Positions 11,409 to 21,253 are shown, counted from the stretch's first letter. The stretch is 64,000 nt of DNA from Cornus controversa (GCA_026545225.1 CM048845.1:124670533-124734532), one strand, 5' to 3'. A program made the numbers and translations. Notes: generated by a model not told the origin, from the sequence alone.

Positions 11409-13391
11409 CTATTGGCTGCTAATCCCTGAAGCTTCTTTGTCTTTCGATGTGCTTCTGATAGTGAGTGAGTAGCATTCTTTTGCTGCCACCTGATCGCCCC
11501 GGAGGTCTACTGTTCCCCTTCCATTAGGGGTAAGACACCTCATCACTTGGTGTAAGGTTGACGGTACCCCTTGCATCCTGTGGATCCAACCTCTTCCCAT
11601 TATAAGGTTGTAGGATGAACGAACGTCTGCTACTACGAACGACTCCCTGAGTGTTTTCTGTGTTGCTGTCACAGATAGTGCGATTGTTTCGACCAGCAGT
11701 ACTTTGTTTCCGTCAAAACCTACGAGCGGCCTATCGGCTCGTTTGATCTGGTCGCCTCCGATTCCCACCTGCTTGAAAACCTCCAATGTCATTATATTCG
11801 CACTCAACCCGGCATCAATGAGCACTCTTTTTATCCAGCAATTCGCCACTAGCAGGCTGACTACCAATGGATCTTTGTGTGGGAGTTGTACTCTCAGTAG
11901 GTCCAGATCTCCGAACGTAATTTGAGCGTCAGCTCCCGTGTCTTGAATGGAATTGACCTCTGTCATCTTCTGTAGCCTTTTAGCTTGGCGGATGGTTGAT
12001 CTAGACGATCCTTGGTCTCATTTGGTTGCGAAACCATGTATCGTATTGATTGTCCTTACCGTGTTTGGATTCGGGTTTTCTCTTCTGTCGGGCCCTACGT
12101 GTTCATTCAGCTTCGGTTGTTCCTTCACCACATATTCCGTTAGACCCCATTTGGAAATGATCGCCTCTGTCTGTCCTTTGACATTACGGCATTCATTAGT
12201 GGTGTGCCCGTAATCCTGATGTAGAGCGCAATGCTTGCTCTTATCTCTGAGCTCGGCTGGGATCCGGATAGGTGGGGGTGTTCGGAATATGCCTCTACTC
12301 TTGTTTTCTTGGTATAGCCTTGCCAGAGTGCATTTCAGGGATGTGTTCTTTTCCTCGAACTTGGGGCACTTCCCTGATGTCGAGGGTGCAAGGGGGATTC
12401 TGCCCTAGCTCTTCTGTTTATCGTCTTTCTCCTTAGGTAATGGGCCGATGCTTATCAAAGTTGTCCTCTGTTGGCGTAGCGCTTCATCTTCTTCGAGGCT
12501 GAGGTATCCTTGCGCTTTCGTGTTCAGGTCCCCCATGGTCTTGGGGGTTTTCCTGACCAGAAATAAATGGCTATTTTGAAGGCTTCTACCGCTGCTGCTT
12601 GGTCACATCCGTCAATCAAGGACATTTCCAGATTGAATCTAGTCATGAAGGATTTCAAGGGTTCCCCTTTTGTTTGCCTCATAGTAAAAAGGGAAGAAAT
12701 TGTTTTCTTCTGTCTCTGGTTGCCAATGTACTGCGCGATGAAAAGCTCGCATAATTTTGTGAAACTGGGGATAGTGCCCGAAGGCTGTTGTTTGAACCAG
12801 GTTAGGGCAGCACCGGACAGACTAGTTGGAAAAATGTTGCACATGAGGTTTTCGTCCTCGGCGTGCAAAGTCATCCTCTGCTGCACATGAAAGAGATGGT
12901 CAACAGGATCTGTCGTTCCATCAAAGGTGATGAAACTCGGGAGTGTGAATTTCCTCGGGTTCAGCGATCTCCTTATTTCGTCCGAAAATGGGGATTATAT
13001 CACTTTGCTGGCGACTTGGGTTGTAGATCTACTGGGGTCAGATTCTTGAGGTCTTTAATATCGGCGTTGACTTCCTCCAGATGTTTAGTCAGTGCATCAA
13101 AATTGACTTCGGGTCTGGTGGTTCGGGATTTCGGCTATTCCGCGATTCGTCCTTCGTCTTGAGCAGAATTGTACTCTACAGAGGCTTCCCTCTCAGGTGG
13201 GGCGTTCTCCAGTTGTTTTTCAGTGAGTCGCGCGATCTTTCTTGGAACAAGTCGTTTCTCCGGTTGGATTCCTCCAACTACTTTCGCATTTCCTGCAAGA
13301 GCTGTTCTTGTGTCTGATTTTGATCCATCGAGTGGCTCAGTGTGGGTGGTTGTTGCCCCGTTATAGTTCCGAAACGTAGCTGTATAGGCAT
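11409..13391 (-). pseudogene. element 1 gag-protease pseudogene
   Basis: The start ATG at 13391 matches the gag start of element 2. Recognisable parts are the capsid-like block (MQQRMTLHAEDENLMC, SGAALTWFKQQPSGTIPSF, FMTRFNLEMSLIDGCDQAAAVEAFKIA), a histidine/cysteine cluster near 12210 and the protease VLIDAGLSANIMTLEVFKQVGIG near 11800. It ends at the UAG at 11409-11411, in the context CAA UAG CAA UCA, the same as in element 2. Several stops and frameshifts break the capsid part. Confidence 0.85.
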
Positions 13392-13423
13392 AAACTCCTA
13401 AGGAATCTATGGATTAATCCGCT

Positions 13424-13440
13424 CCCACAAACGGCGCCAA
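13424..13440 (-). promoter_or_regulatory. element 1 primer binding site
   Basis: On the minus strand, two bases inside the right LTR, the sequence TTGGCGCCGTTTGTGGG follows. It is the counterpart of the element 2 site. The first nine bases (TGGCGCCGT) fit the 3' end of plant tRNA-Asp; the rest fits less well, so the tRNA is not certain. Confidence 0.6.
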
Positions 13441-13442
13441 AG

Positions 13443-13765
13443 TGTAGGTACAGAAAAATTGTAATTACACTTAACAAGATCTTATTTCAAGAAAAGTCAG
13501 TCCTTTTTTCATTCTACCTTCAATCTTTTTATATCTTCCCAAATACAATGATTATGCCTTTAATTTCTCCATTTATTTTTACTTATGGAATAACGCCTCC
13601 ATTCTTGGCTGGATTTCAGTGCTTAAATATCGGTATTTAATGAGGAGATTTTGGGATTTTTTCCTGTACTCACGCCATCTAATCGCGGGTGATATGGACG
13701 ATGATGTGGCTGCCACGTGTTATGTTAGTCACACGTGTCATCTAACGACTCTTTTTCCCGCTGCA
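13443..13765 (-). repeat. element 1 right LTR (5' LTR)
   Basis: Starts TGTAGGTACAG and ends CCCGCTGCA on the plus strand; the minus strand therefore begins TGCAGCGGG and ends CCTACA. It aligns over its whole length with 2901-3222 with substitutions and small indels. It is followed by attac, the partner of aatac at 2896-2900. Confidence 0.9.
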
Positions 13766-13948
13766 ATTACTTTCCAATTTCATCTCAGTTACTTGATGTT
13801 AGTTGTTCCATGAACTAACTGGCTTTAGCTGTACTACAAGCATGACATGGTGGTTTCCCTGCCAAAGCTTACTCGAGTTAACAAATTATTCAGGTTCACT
13901 TGCACAAAGGTACATATATTATATAGAGTAATTTTGTCTGCACACTTG

Positions 13949-14120
13949 TCACAATCAGGTCCTTCTTTGTCTTCAAAGACAATGTACTGTGACCTTTTGA
14001 TTCCAACCAGTCCTATATGCCCAAGGCTCCTTCTACACAGCCCACAAAATTGGAATTCTTCGAAGCATATTCATTTGCTTTGTAAAAGACACCAACGATC
14101 TTTTTGCTTCCAGGAGCAGA
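13949..14120 (-). pseudogene. FDH: formate dehydrogenase pseudogene, upstream exon
   Basis: The minus strand shows a pyrimidine-rich acceptor (ending CAG at 14121-14123). It is followed by [35 protein letters not shown], a stop, then DWLESKGH and, after a frameshift, EDKEGPDC. This is the start of the mature formate dehydrogenase catalytic domain and precedes the block at 2178-2757 in the protein. The intron acceptor shows that the copy is genomic. The stop after GALGI and the frameshift make it a pseudogene. Element 1 sits in the following intron; element 2 lies 545 bp further upstream of this exon. Confidence 0.8.
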
Positions 14121-14664
14121 CTGTTTGCAATGAGAGAGAGAACAATGACCACACATTGCATAAATAAAAACTGCAGGGCTTTTCTTAGAGAATGTGTTTA
14201 TCCTTAAAATGGGGTTAGAGGCAAATGCAAGTTATGTAACGAAATGTCCATTCATTCCCATGACCTCCGCCCTCCGATTTCAGTCTTGAGATGGATAAAC
14301 CAAATTATTAGAGTGAGACTACAATATCATATAATTGATGAATTGTCCAAAAAACAAACAGCATTTGATGATCCAAGATGAACAAGAGTAAATTACCCTG
14401 AATTGCTTATATCAGAAAACCGTGCATGATTATCAATTTGTCACTCATCAATATATAAACAGCTATCATACTAAATTATTTATTTCAAAGAAATATAATA
14501 TATGTTCATTAATTTATAGGGGGCAAGGCATATTTCAAAAACTTCTCAAGAATTCTAATTTCACTTTCTTCGTAGAAAGTTAATTTCTAAATCTTTGATA
14601 GCATAATCTTGATGAGAAGTAAGGTATAATGCACAAACTTAAAAGGTTTTTCAAAAATTGCAAC

Positions 14665-14977
14665 TGTAGCACAAGAAAATCGCCGCATAACACGTGTAAT
14701 CAACAGGATACGTGGCAGCCATGTCATCCCCGACAAAATAACGTAGACATAAAAGAAATTCCGAGATCTCCTCCCAAATTGCCAACATTTGAGCACTGAA
14801 TTCCGGCAGCCAATAAAGGCATAATTTCATCCTATTAAACGAAGAAATTAAGGGCACAATCAATGTATTCATGACACTATTTAAATGATGGAAAAGAGAA
14901 TGAAAAGGGGATATATATTTTTTGGAGAGAAAGAAAATTTCTCTGTTAAGTGTAGTAGCATTTTTTCTGTACCTACA
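14665..14977 (+). repeat. element 2 5' LTR
   Basis: TGTAGCACAAG ... CTGTACCTACA, 313 bp, preceded by gcaac. A TATA-like 'gatatatatttttt' lies near 14910, so transcription probably starts some 30 bp after it. No difference from the 3' LTR was found on reading. Confidence 0.95.
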
Positions 14978-14980
14978 CTT

Positions 14981-14998
14981 TGGCGCCGTCTGTGGGAA
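14981..14998 (+). promoter_or_regulatory. element 2 primer binding site
   Basis: TGGCGCCGTCTGTGGGAA begins three bases after the 5' LTR. The first nine bases are complementary to the 3' end of plant tRNA-Asp; the remainder deviates. It primes minus-strand DNA synthesis. Confidence 0.75.
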
Positions 14999-15029
14999 AC
15001 GAAACAGTCTAAAGATTCCTGAGGAGTTT

Positions 15030-17036
15030 ATGCCTGTACAGCTACGTTCCGGAACCATAACGGGGCAACCGTCACCCTCACCAGATCACTCGATGGACCA
15101 GAATCAGACACAAGAACAACTCCTGCAGGAGATGCGGAAACAGTTGGAAGAATCCAACCGAAGGAACGAACTATTACAGGAAAAGATCGCCCGACTCACT
15201 GAAAAAAGACCGGAGAACGCTTCCCCTGAGAGGGGGGCATCGGTAGAATATAATTCTGCTCGAGACGAAGGACGGACAGCTGAACTACCAGGATCCCAAA
15301 CCACCAGACCGGACGTCAGTTACGACGCACTGACCAAGCGACTGGAGGAGGTTAACGCCGATATCAAGGATCTGAAGAACCTGACCCCCGCGGATCTGGC
15401 AACACAGGTCGCTAGCAAGGTGATACAGTCTCCTTTTTCAGACGAAATAAGAAAGTCTCCTAATCCGAAGAAATTCACTCTCCCGAGCTTCATCACCTTC
15501 GACGGCACGACCGACCCTGTTGACCACCTCTTTCATGTGCAGCAAAGAATGACTCTGTACGCTGAGGACGAAAACCTCATGTGCAAGGTGTTTCCAACTA
15601 GCCTGTCCGGAGCGGCTCTAACTTGGTTTAAACAACAGCCTTCAGGAACAATTCCCAGTTTCACAAAACTGTGTGAGCTTTTCATCGCTCAATACATCGG
15701 TAACCGGCGACAGAAGAAAACAATTTCTTCACTTTTTACCATGAAGCAAACAAAGGGGGAGACCCTGAAATCCTTCATGACCAGATTCAATCTGGAAATG
15801 TCTCTGATAGACGGCTGCGACCAGGCCGCGGCCGTGGAAGCCTTCAAAATAGCCATGATCCCCGGTTCAAAATTCCACTCATCCTTAGTCAGGAAAACTC
15901 CCAAGACTATGGGCGATCTAAATGCCAAGGCGCAGGGATATCTCAGCCTCGAGGAAGATGAAGCCCTGAGACAGCAAAGGACAGCACTGATCAGCGTGGG
16001 GTCCATGCCCAAGGACAAGGGCGATAAACCAAAGACTCAAAGCAAGATACCCCTCGTACCTTCTACGTCAGGGAAACGACCCAGGACCGAAGAAAAGAAC
16101 ACGCCACTGAAATGCACCCTGGCAAGATTATATCAAGAAAACAAGGGCCGGGGCATATTCCGAACACCTCCACCGATCCGAGTCCCAGCCGAACTCAGAG
16201 ATAAAAGCAAACACTGCGCGCTACACCAGGATTACGGCCACACCACTAATGAATGTCGGAATCTCAGAGGCCAGACAGAGGCGATCATCGCCAAAGGAGG
16301 TCTAGCGGAGTACGTGGTGAAGGGACAACCTATTCAGAACGAACGCAGTGCTCCAGACCGAAGAGAGAATCTGAACCAGAATCCAGTCAGGACGATCAAT
16401 ACAATACACGGCTACGCAACCAAAGTGGACCAAGGATCGAATCGATCCGTCCTTCGCCAAGCAAAAAGAATACAGAAGATGGTGGAAATAAATTCTATTC
16501 AAACCACAGGTTCCGCCACCCAGATTACATTCGGAGATCCAGACCTAATGAGGGTACAACTCCCTCATGAAGATCCACTGGTGATTAGTCTATTGGTGGC
16601 CAATTGTTGGGTCAAGAGAGTACTCGTCGACGCAGGGTCGAGCGCAAATGTAATGACACTGGAGGTATTCAAGCAGCTAGGAATTGGAGGCGACCAGATC
16701 AAGCGAGCCGAAGGTCCGCTAGTAGGATTCGACGGAAATAAAGTACTCCCAACTGGAACAGTAGCACTGTCTGTGACGGCAGCGCTAAGGACGCTCAGGG
16801 AATCATTTGTGATAGCAGACGTACACTCTTCGTACAACCTTATAATGGGAAGGGGTTGGATTCACAGAATGCAAGGAGTGCCATCAACCCTGCACCAAGT
16901 GATGAGATGTCTAACTCCTAATGGCAAAGGAACAGTGGACCTTCGGGGTGATCAGGTAGCCGCGAAGGAATGCTACTCGCTCACCATCAGGAGCACACCG
17001 AGAGATGAGAAAACTTCAGAAGCCAACAACCAATAG
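15030..17036 (+). CDS. gag-protease polyprotein of element 2
   Basis: 668 codons to a UAG at 17034. The frame also opens upstream at 14922 but that ATG lies in the LTR. The ATG at 15030 follows the primer site and is conserved in element 1, so I take it as the start. Residues about 20-60 are a glutamine/glutamate-rich coiled coil. Residues about 147-300 form the retrotransposon capsid domain (FDGTTDPVDHLFHVQQRM, LSGAALTWFKQQPSG, TLKSFMTRFNLEM). Near residue 393 the knuckle-like CALHQDYGHTTNEC is typical of Tat Gag. Near residue 531 VDAGSSANVMTLEVF is the aspartic protease site, DAG instead of the commoner DSG/DTG. The product assembles particles and processes the polyprotein. Protease thus sits before the stop and RT after it. 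Confidence 0.92.
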   Translation: MPVQLRSGTITGQPSPSPDHSMDQNQTQEQLLQEMRKQLEESNRRNELLQEKIARLTEKRPENASPERGASVEYNSARDEGRTAELPGSQTTRPDVSYDALTKRLEEVNADIKDLKNLTPADLATQVASKVIQSPFSDEIRKSPNPKKFTLPSFITFDGTTDPVDHLFHVQQRMTLYAEDENLMCKVFPTSLSGAALTWFKQQPSGTIPSFTKLCELFIAQYIGNRRQKKTISSLFTMKQTKGETLKSFMTRFNLEMSLIDGCDQAAAVEAFKIAMIPGSKFHSSLVRKTPKTMGDLNAKAQGYLSLEEDEALRQQRTALISVGSMPKDKGDKPKTQSKIPLVPSTSGKRPRTEEKNTPLKCTLARLYQENKGRGIFRTPPPIRVPAELRDKSKHCALHQDYGHTTNECRNLRGQTEAIIAKGGLAEYVVKGQPIQNERSAPDRRENLNQNPVRTINTIHGYATKVDQGSNRSVLRQAKRIQKMVEINSIQTTGSATQITFGDPDLMRVQLPHEDPLVISLLVANCWVKRVLVDAGSSANVMTLEVFKQLGIGGDQIKRAEGPLVGFDGNKVLPTGTVALSVTAALRTLRESFVIADVHSSYNLIMGRGWIHRMQGVPSTLHQVMRCLTPNGKGTVDLRGDQVAAKECYSLTIRSTPRDEKTSEANNQ

Positions 17037-17042
17037 CAATCA
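17031..17042 (+). promoter_or_regulatory. predicted UAG readthrough site between gag-pro and pol
   Basis: The junction reads CAA UAG CAA UCA, and the pol frame continues in the same phase without another stop. UAG-CAR-YYA is the known tobamovirus-type leaky stop context. The same twelve bases occur at the matching point of element 1 (11400-11411 on the minus strand). That readthrough makes the Gag-Pol fusion is inferred from context and frame. Suppression or splicing around the stop would be alternatives. Confidence 0.75.
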
Positions 17043-20000
17043 CAGAAACCCAGTGTTCCCGAGGGACGGGAGGTCACGGGCATAGCACAACCAGTCGAGC
17101 CACTTTTAGAAATCCAACTAGGCGACCCAGGAGAAAACAAAAGTACACGTATCGGGACCTTACTATCAAAAAAGGAGAAGGAAGAGCTGATTGAAGTATT
17201 GAGAAGAAATAGAGATGTGTTTGCCTGGACCCACCTCGACATGCCAGGGATGGACCCCAAATTGGCAAGGCATACATTGAACGTGGACCCTAGCTGCATA
17301 CCCGTTAAACAAAAGCAGAGGAGGTTTGCCCCGGAGAGAAACCAAATAATAGCCAAAGAGGTACAACGCCTGCTCCAAGCAAACCTTATCAGAGAGGTAA
17401 AATACCCAGAGTGGCTTTCCAACGTAGTGGTGGTTCAGAAGAAAAATGGGAAGTGGAGGGTCTGCATCGACTTCACCAACTTGAACAAGGCTTGCCCGAA
17501 GGATAGCTTCCCACTGCCCAAGATAGACCAGATGGTAGACGCTACCGCCGGCTACGAACTACTAACCTTCTTGGATGCATACTCAGGCTACAACCAGATC
17601 CCAATGGATCCGAGGGATGAGGAGAAGACCTCGTTCATTACCGAACGAGGGACTTACTGTTATAAGGTAATGCCTTTCGGCTTGAAAAATGCGGGAGCAA
17701 CGTACCAACGAATGATCAATCGTGTCTTCAAAAAACATATTGGCAATACTGTAGAGGCATACATTGACGATATGGTGGTCAAAAGCAAAATGAGACTACA
17801 CCATCTGCAACATCTACAGGAGATATTCAAAACCCTCAGAGAGCATCGACTGAGATTGAACCCATCAAAATGTACTTTCGGAGTATCATCGGGTCAATTT
17901 CTCGGTCACATGGTCAGCCAGACAGGAATAGAAATAAGTCCTTCCCAGGTGACAGCACTAATCCAGATATCAGAGCCGAAGACTCAACGAGATGTCCAAG
18001 TCCTAACCGGACGAATCGCCGCACTCAGTAGATTCGTATCACGCCTATCGGATAAATGCAAGCCCTTCTTTGATGTTATCCGAAAGAAAAAGGGCAAAGT
18101 TTGGGGAGCAGAACAGTCGGAAGCTTTAGAAAGGCTGAAATTATACATGTCCTCGGCACCTATACTAGCAATACCAAAGACGGGGGAGAAATTACATCTA
18201 TATCTGGCTGTGTCCAAAGTATCGACAAGTGCCGCCCTAGTCAGAGAAGAGGACGGAAAGCAGTATCCGGTATACTATTCCAGCAAAACCATGACTGATG
18301 CCGAAGGCAGATACTCGAAAGCCGAGAAACTGATTCTGGCCTTGGTGCACGCAAAGAAGAAGCTAAGACACTACTTTGAATCACATCAGATAGTTGTCCC
18401 AACCAATCTACCGCTTAAGGCAATCCTTGGCAAGCCAGACATGACGGGGAGAATGATGAAATGGGCAATGGATCTCAGCGCTTACGACATCCTCTTCATT
18501 CCTCGAACGGCTCGCAAGGGTCAGGTGTTGGCCGAATTCTTGTTGGAATACGACGACCCAGATGAAGAAGCAGAAAGCTTGTCGCACTGGAGAATATATG
18601 TAGATGGATCGTCAAGCCAGAGCGGGGCAGGAGCCGGGGTAGAAGTAGTAACCCCCGACGGGATTACTTTACACCATGCCGTCCGATTTGATTTCGATGC
18701 CTCTAACAATGTAGCAGAATATGAAGCCCTTCTCGCCGGGCTCCGGCTAGCAAGGTCATTACAAATCAAAAGGCTAGCGATACTCAGTGATTCACAACTG
18801 ATAGTGAATCAAGTAAACGGGGAATTCCAAGCTAAGGAGGATAAGATGAACGCGTATCGAGAAGTCGTGCTCGAGATCATGAAAGAGTTCGACGAGGTAG
18901 CCTTAAATCACATTCCACGTGAGGAAAATGAGGCAGCCGACAGGCTGGCGTACTCGGCTTCTAGCGCGGACGAATCTTTAACCAGAGTGTCATCCGTAGA
19001 AGAATTGACGGAACCGAGCATCGGGAAACCATCGGAAGTATTCACAATCCCCAGAGAATCAAGCTGGATTGATCCAATAGAGGCGTACCTAAGGAACGGA
19101 ACCTTTCCCGAACAGAAAAAGGAGGCAAAGAAGCTGAAAATGAAGGCTCTGAGGTACACAATCGTCAACAACCACCTTTACAGGAGATCATTCTCAGGAC
19201 CATTATTAAAATGTCTAGCACCATCCGAAGCCAAGAAGGTCTTGAAAGAGATTCACGACGGGGTTTGTGGAAACCATTCTGGGGGCCGATCTTTAGCTCA
19301 CAAAGCCTTGACAATCGGATATTTCTGGCCATACATGTCCCGAGACGCAGCGGAATACTCCCGAAACTGTGACAAGTGCCAAAAGCACGCCCAGCTGCTA
19401 CACCAGCCACCGGGAGACTTAAATCCAATGACCAGCCCCTGGCCCTTCGCCCAGTGGGGGATAGACATGGTGGGACCCTTGCCAATAGCAGCGCAGAAGA
19501 AAAAGTACGTTCTCCTAGCAACGGACTACTTCACCAAATGGGTCGAAGCCGAAGCATACGCATCTGTGACCCACGTGCAGGTCATTAAATTCATTTGGAA
19601 CCATATCATATGTCGCTTCGGCATCCCCTCGGCAATCATCATGGATAACGGAAAAAACCTAGACAATCAGTTCACCCAGGGATTCTTTGTCAAATACGGA
19701 ATCAACCAACGACTTTCCTCAATATCATACCCACAAGGGAATGGACAGGCAGAGATTACAAACAAAACCATTTTTGAAAATATAAAGAAGAAGCTTGAGG
19801 AAAGGAAAGGCCGTTGGCTGGACGAACTACCGAATGTCCTCTGGGCATATCGGACCACCCCTCGAAGACCTACAGGTAGCAGCCCCTTCAATCTGACTTA
19901 CGGGATGGAAGCAGTGATTCCGGTCGAGCTAGGCATCCCAACCCTAAGGATCGAATCGTTCGAAGAACACCAGAACGATCAACAGATCGGACACGACATC

Positions 20001-20306
20001 GACTTGATCGAGGAAAAGAGAGAAGTTGCACGGATTAGGGTGGCGGCCTACCAGCAGAGACTTCGCAAGGTGTACAACAAGAAGGTCCTACCTCGATCGT
20101 TCGAACAAGGAGATTGGGTTTTGCGCAAGGTGACCAGCAACACTAGAGAACCAAACGCAGGAAAGTTCGCGGCTAAATGGGAAGGTCCATTTGAGATAAT
20201 CGAGGTTATTGGAAAAGGAGCATACAGGTTACGAAGGGTACACGGCAGTGAGGCCATGGTCGAAAAACCTTGGAACGCAACGCATCTAAAAAGGTACTAC
20301 GTGTAA
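17037..20306 (+). CDS. pol polyprotein of element 2 (RT-RH-aRH-INT)
   Basis: 1,089 codons in frame with gag-protease, opening directly after the UAG; no in-frame ATG is needed if readthrough is used. RT: RVCIDFTNLNKACPKDSF near residue 141, VMPFGLKNAGATYQR near 222 and catalytic YIDDM near 242. A Ty3-type RNase H (YYSSKTMTDAEGRYS) starts near 413. A second, archaeal-type RNase H follows near 521 (YVDGSS, NNVAEYEALLAGL, SDSQLIVNQ, HIPREENEAADRLA); this dual arrangement is a mark of the Tat lineage. Integrase has the HHCC finger near 740-775, D in WGIDMVGP (about 807), D in MDNGKN (about 868) and E in NGQAEITNK (about 902). A chromodomain is not seen. All catalytic residues are present. Confidence 0.95.
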   Translation, partial: QSQKPSVPEGREVTGIAQPVEPLLEIQLGDPGENKSTRIGTLLSKKEKEELIEVLRRNRDVFAWTHLDMPGMDPKLARHTLNVDPSCIPVKQKQRRFAPERNQIIAKEVQRLLQANLIREVKYPEWLSNVVVVQKKNGKWRVCIDFTNLNKACPKDSFPLPKIDQMVDATAGYELLTFLDAYSGYNQIPMDPRDEEKTSFITERGTYCYKVMPFGLKNAGATYQRMINRVFKKHIGNTVEAYIDDMVVKSKMRLHHLQHLQEIFKTLREHRLRLNPSKCTFGVSSGQFLGHMVSQTGIEISPSQVTALIQISEPKTQRDVQVLTGRIAALSRFVSRLSDKCKPFFDVIRKKKGKVWGAEQSEALERLKLYMSSAPILAIPKTGEKLHLYLAVSKVSTSAALVREEDGKQYPVYYSSKTMTDAEGRYSKAEKLILALVHAKKKLRHYFESHQIVVPTNLPLKAILGKPDMTGRMMKWAMDLSAYDILFIPRTARKGQVLAEFLLEYDDPDEEAESLSHWRIYVDGSSSQSGAGAGVEVVTPDGITLHHAVRFDFDASNNVAEYEALLAGLRLARSLQIKRLAILSDSQLIVNQVNGEFQAKEDKMNAYREVVLEIMKEFDEVALNHIPREENEAADRLAYSASSADESLTRVSSVEELTEPSIGKPSEVFTIPRESSWIDPIEAYLRNGTFPEQKKEAKKLKMKALRYTIVNNHLYRRSFSGPLLKCLAPSEAKKVLKEIHDGVCGNHSGGRSLAHKALTIGYFWPYMSRDAAEYSRNCDKCQKHAQLLHQPPGDLNPMTSPWPFAQWGIDMVGPLPIAAQKKKYVLLATDYFTKWVEAEAYASVTHVQVIKFIWNHIICRFGIPSAIIMDNGKNLDNQFTQGFFVKYGINQRLSSISYPQGNGQAEITNKTIFENIKKKLEERKGRWLDELPNVLWAYRTTPRRPTGSSPFNLTYGMEAVIPVELGIPTLRIESFEEHQNDQQIGHDIDLIEEKREVARIRVAAYQQRLRKVYNKKVLPRSFEQGDWVLRKVTSNTREPNAGKFAAKWEGPFEIIEVIGKGAYRLRRVHGSEAMVEKPWNATHLKRYYV

Positions 20307-20518
20307 GCCTTTGGGCATTTTCTTTTTATGAACCTGGAAATCTATTCATTGATGTTGTCCCACACCGGATGAACATTGAATCACGGTACTCTTAATATAA
20401 CGGGATCCACCCATCCCACCCAAAGGCAGTGGAATTGAGCGGCAAAGCCAAAAATTTGCCGCGCAGTGCCACTGTCTTAAATAATTTTGGCAAACACCTT
20501 CACATGTATGGAATGAAC

Positions 20519-21065
20519 TTCGGCATGACTAGCCGAACGTCTCAAATGAATAAAACTGGCCAAGGCATGACCAGCCGAGCTCCACAACTGAACGAGAGAC
20601 CTCGGCATGACTAGCCGAACGTCTCAAATGAATAAAACTGGCCAAGGCATGACCAGCCGAGCGCCACAACTGAATGAGAGACCTCGGCATGACTAGCCGA
20701 ACGTCTCAAATGAATAAAACTGGCCAAGGCATGACCAGCCGAGCGCCACAACTGAATGAGAGACCTCGGCATGACTAGCCGAACGTCTCAAATAAATAAA
20801 ACTGGCCAAGGCATGACCAGCCGAGCGCCACAACTGAACGAGAGACCTCGGCATGACTAGCCGAACGTCTCAAATGAATAAAACCGGCCAAGGCATGACC
20901 AGCCGAGCGCCACAACTGAACGAGAGAACTCGGCATGACTAGCCGAACGTCTCAAATGAATAAAACTGGCCAAGGCATGACCAGTCGAGCGCCACAACTG
21001 AACGAGAGACCTCGGCATGACTAGACGAACGTCTCAAATGAATAAAATTGGCCAAGGCATCAAAT
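20519..21065. repeat. 82 bp tandem array, about 6.6 units
   Basis: Units begin at 20519, 20601, 20683, 20765, 20847, 20929 and 21011, an exact 82 bp period with only a few base differences. Each unit holds CGGCATGACTAGCCG (stem CGGC/GCCG) and the related GGCATGACCAGCCGAGCG. It lies between the stop of pol (20306) and the stop of the minus-strand gene (21254), so it is in the 3' UTR region of both transcripts. Such arrays in Tat elements are known seeds of satellite DNA. Confidence 0.95.
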
Positions 21066-21253
21066 GAATAAAATTGCTCCTTAGCATGAAATACGCCATT
21101 AGAACGGCCAAATATGGATGAAAGTGCAGAATACAGAAAGTAAAGAGCAATGCCGGAAAAACAACAGAGATACCGAAAGAAAAAAGTTGTATTCCATTAT
21201 AATAGAGTCTTCAAGAAATACATATACACAAAAATAAGAATACAATGGCAAAA

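Larger units (their letters stand above)
2901..13765 (-). mobile_element. Tat-lineage Ty3/gypsy element 1 (decayed)
   Basis: A complete but mutated LTR retrotransposon in minus orientation, 10,865 bp long. It has LTRs at both ends, a primer site beside the right LTR, then (right to left) gag-protease, RT-RNaseH-integrase, a tandem array, a convergent accessory gene on the plus strand and a purine tract before the left LTR. Flanking 5-mers are aatac (left) and attac (right), a target duplication with one change. The two LTRs differ at many positions and every frame is broken, so it is much older than element 2, to which it is closely related in protein sequence. It lies in an intron of the FDH pseudogene and has itself received a 1.4 kb insertion at about 4385-5805. 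Confidence 0.9.

Noticed and set aside
14922..15029. Upstream extension of the gag frame with a hydrophobic start resembling a signal peptide
   Set aside because: The first ATG lies in the LTR and the segment crosses the primer binding site. The conserved start is the ATG at 15030.
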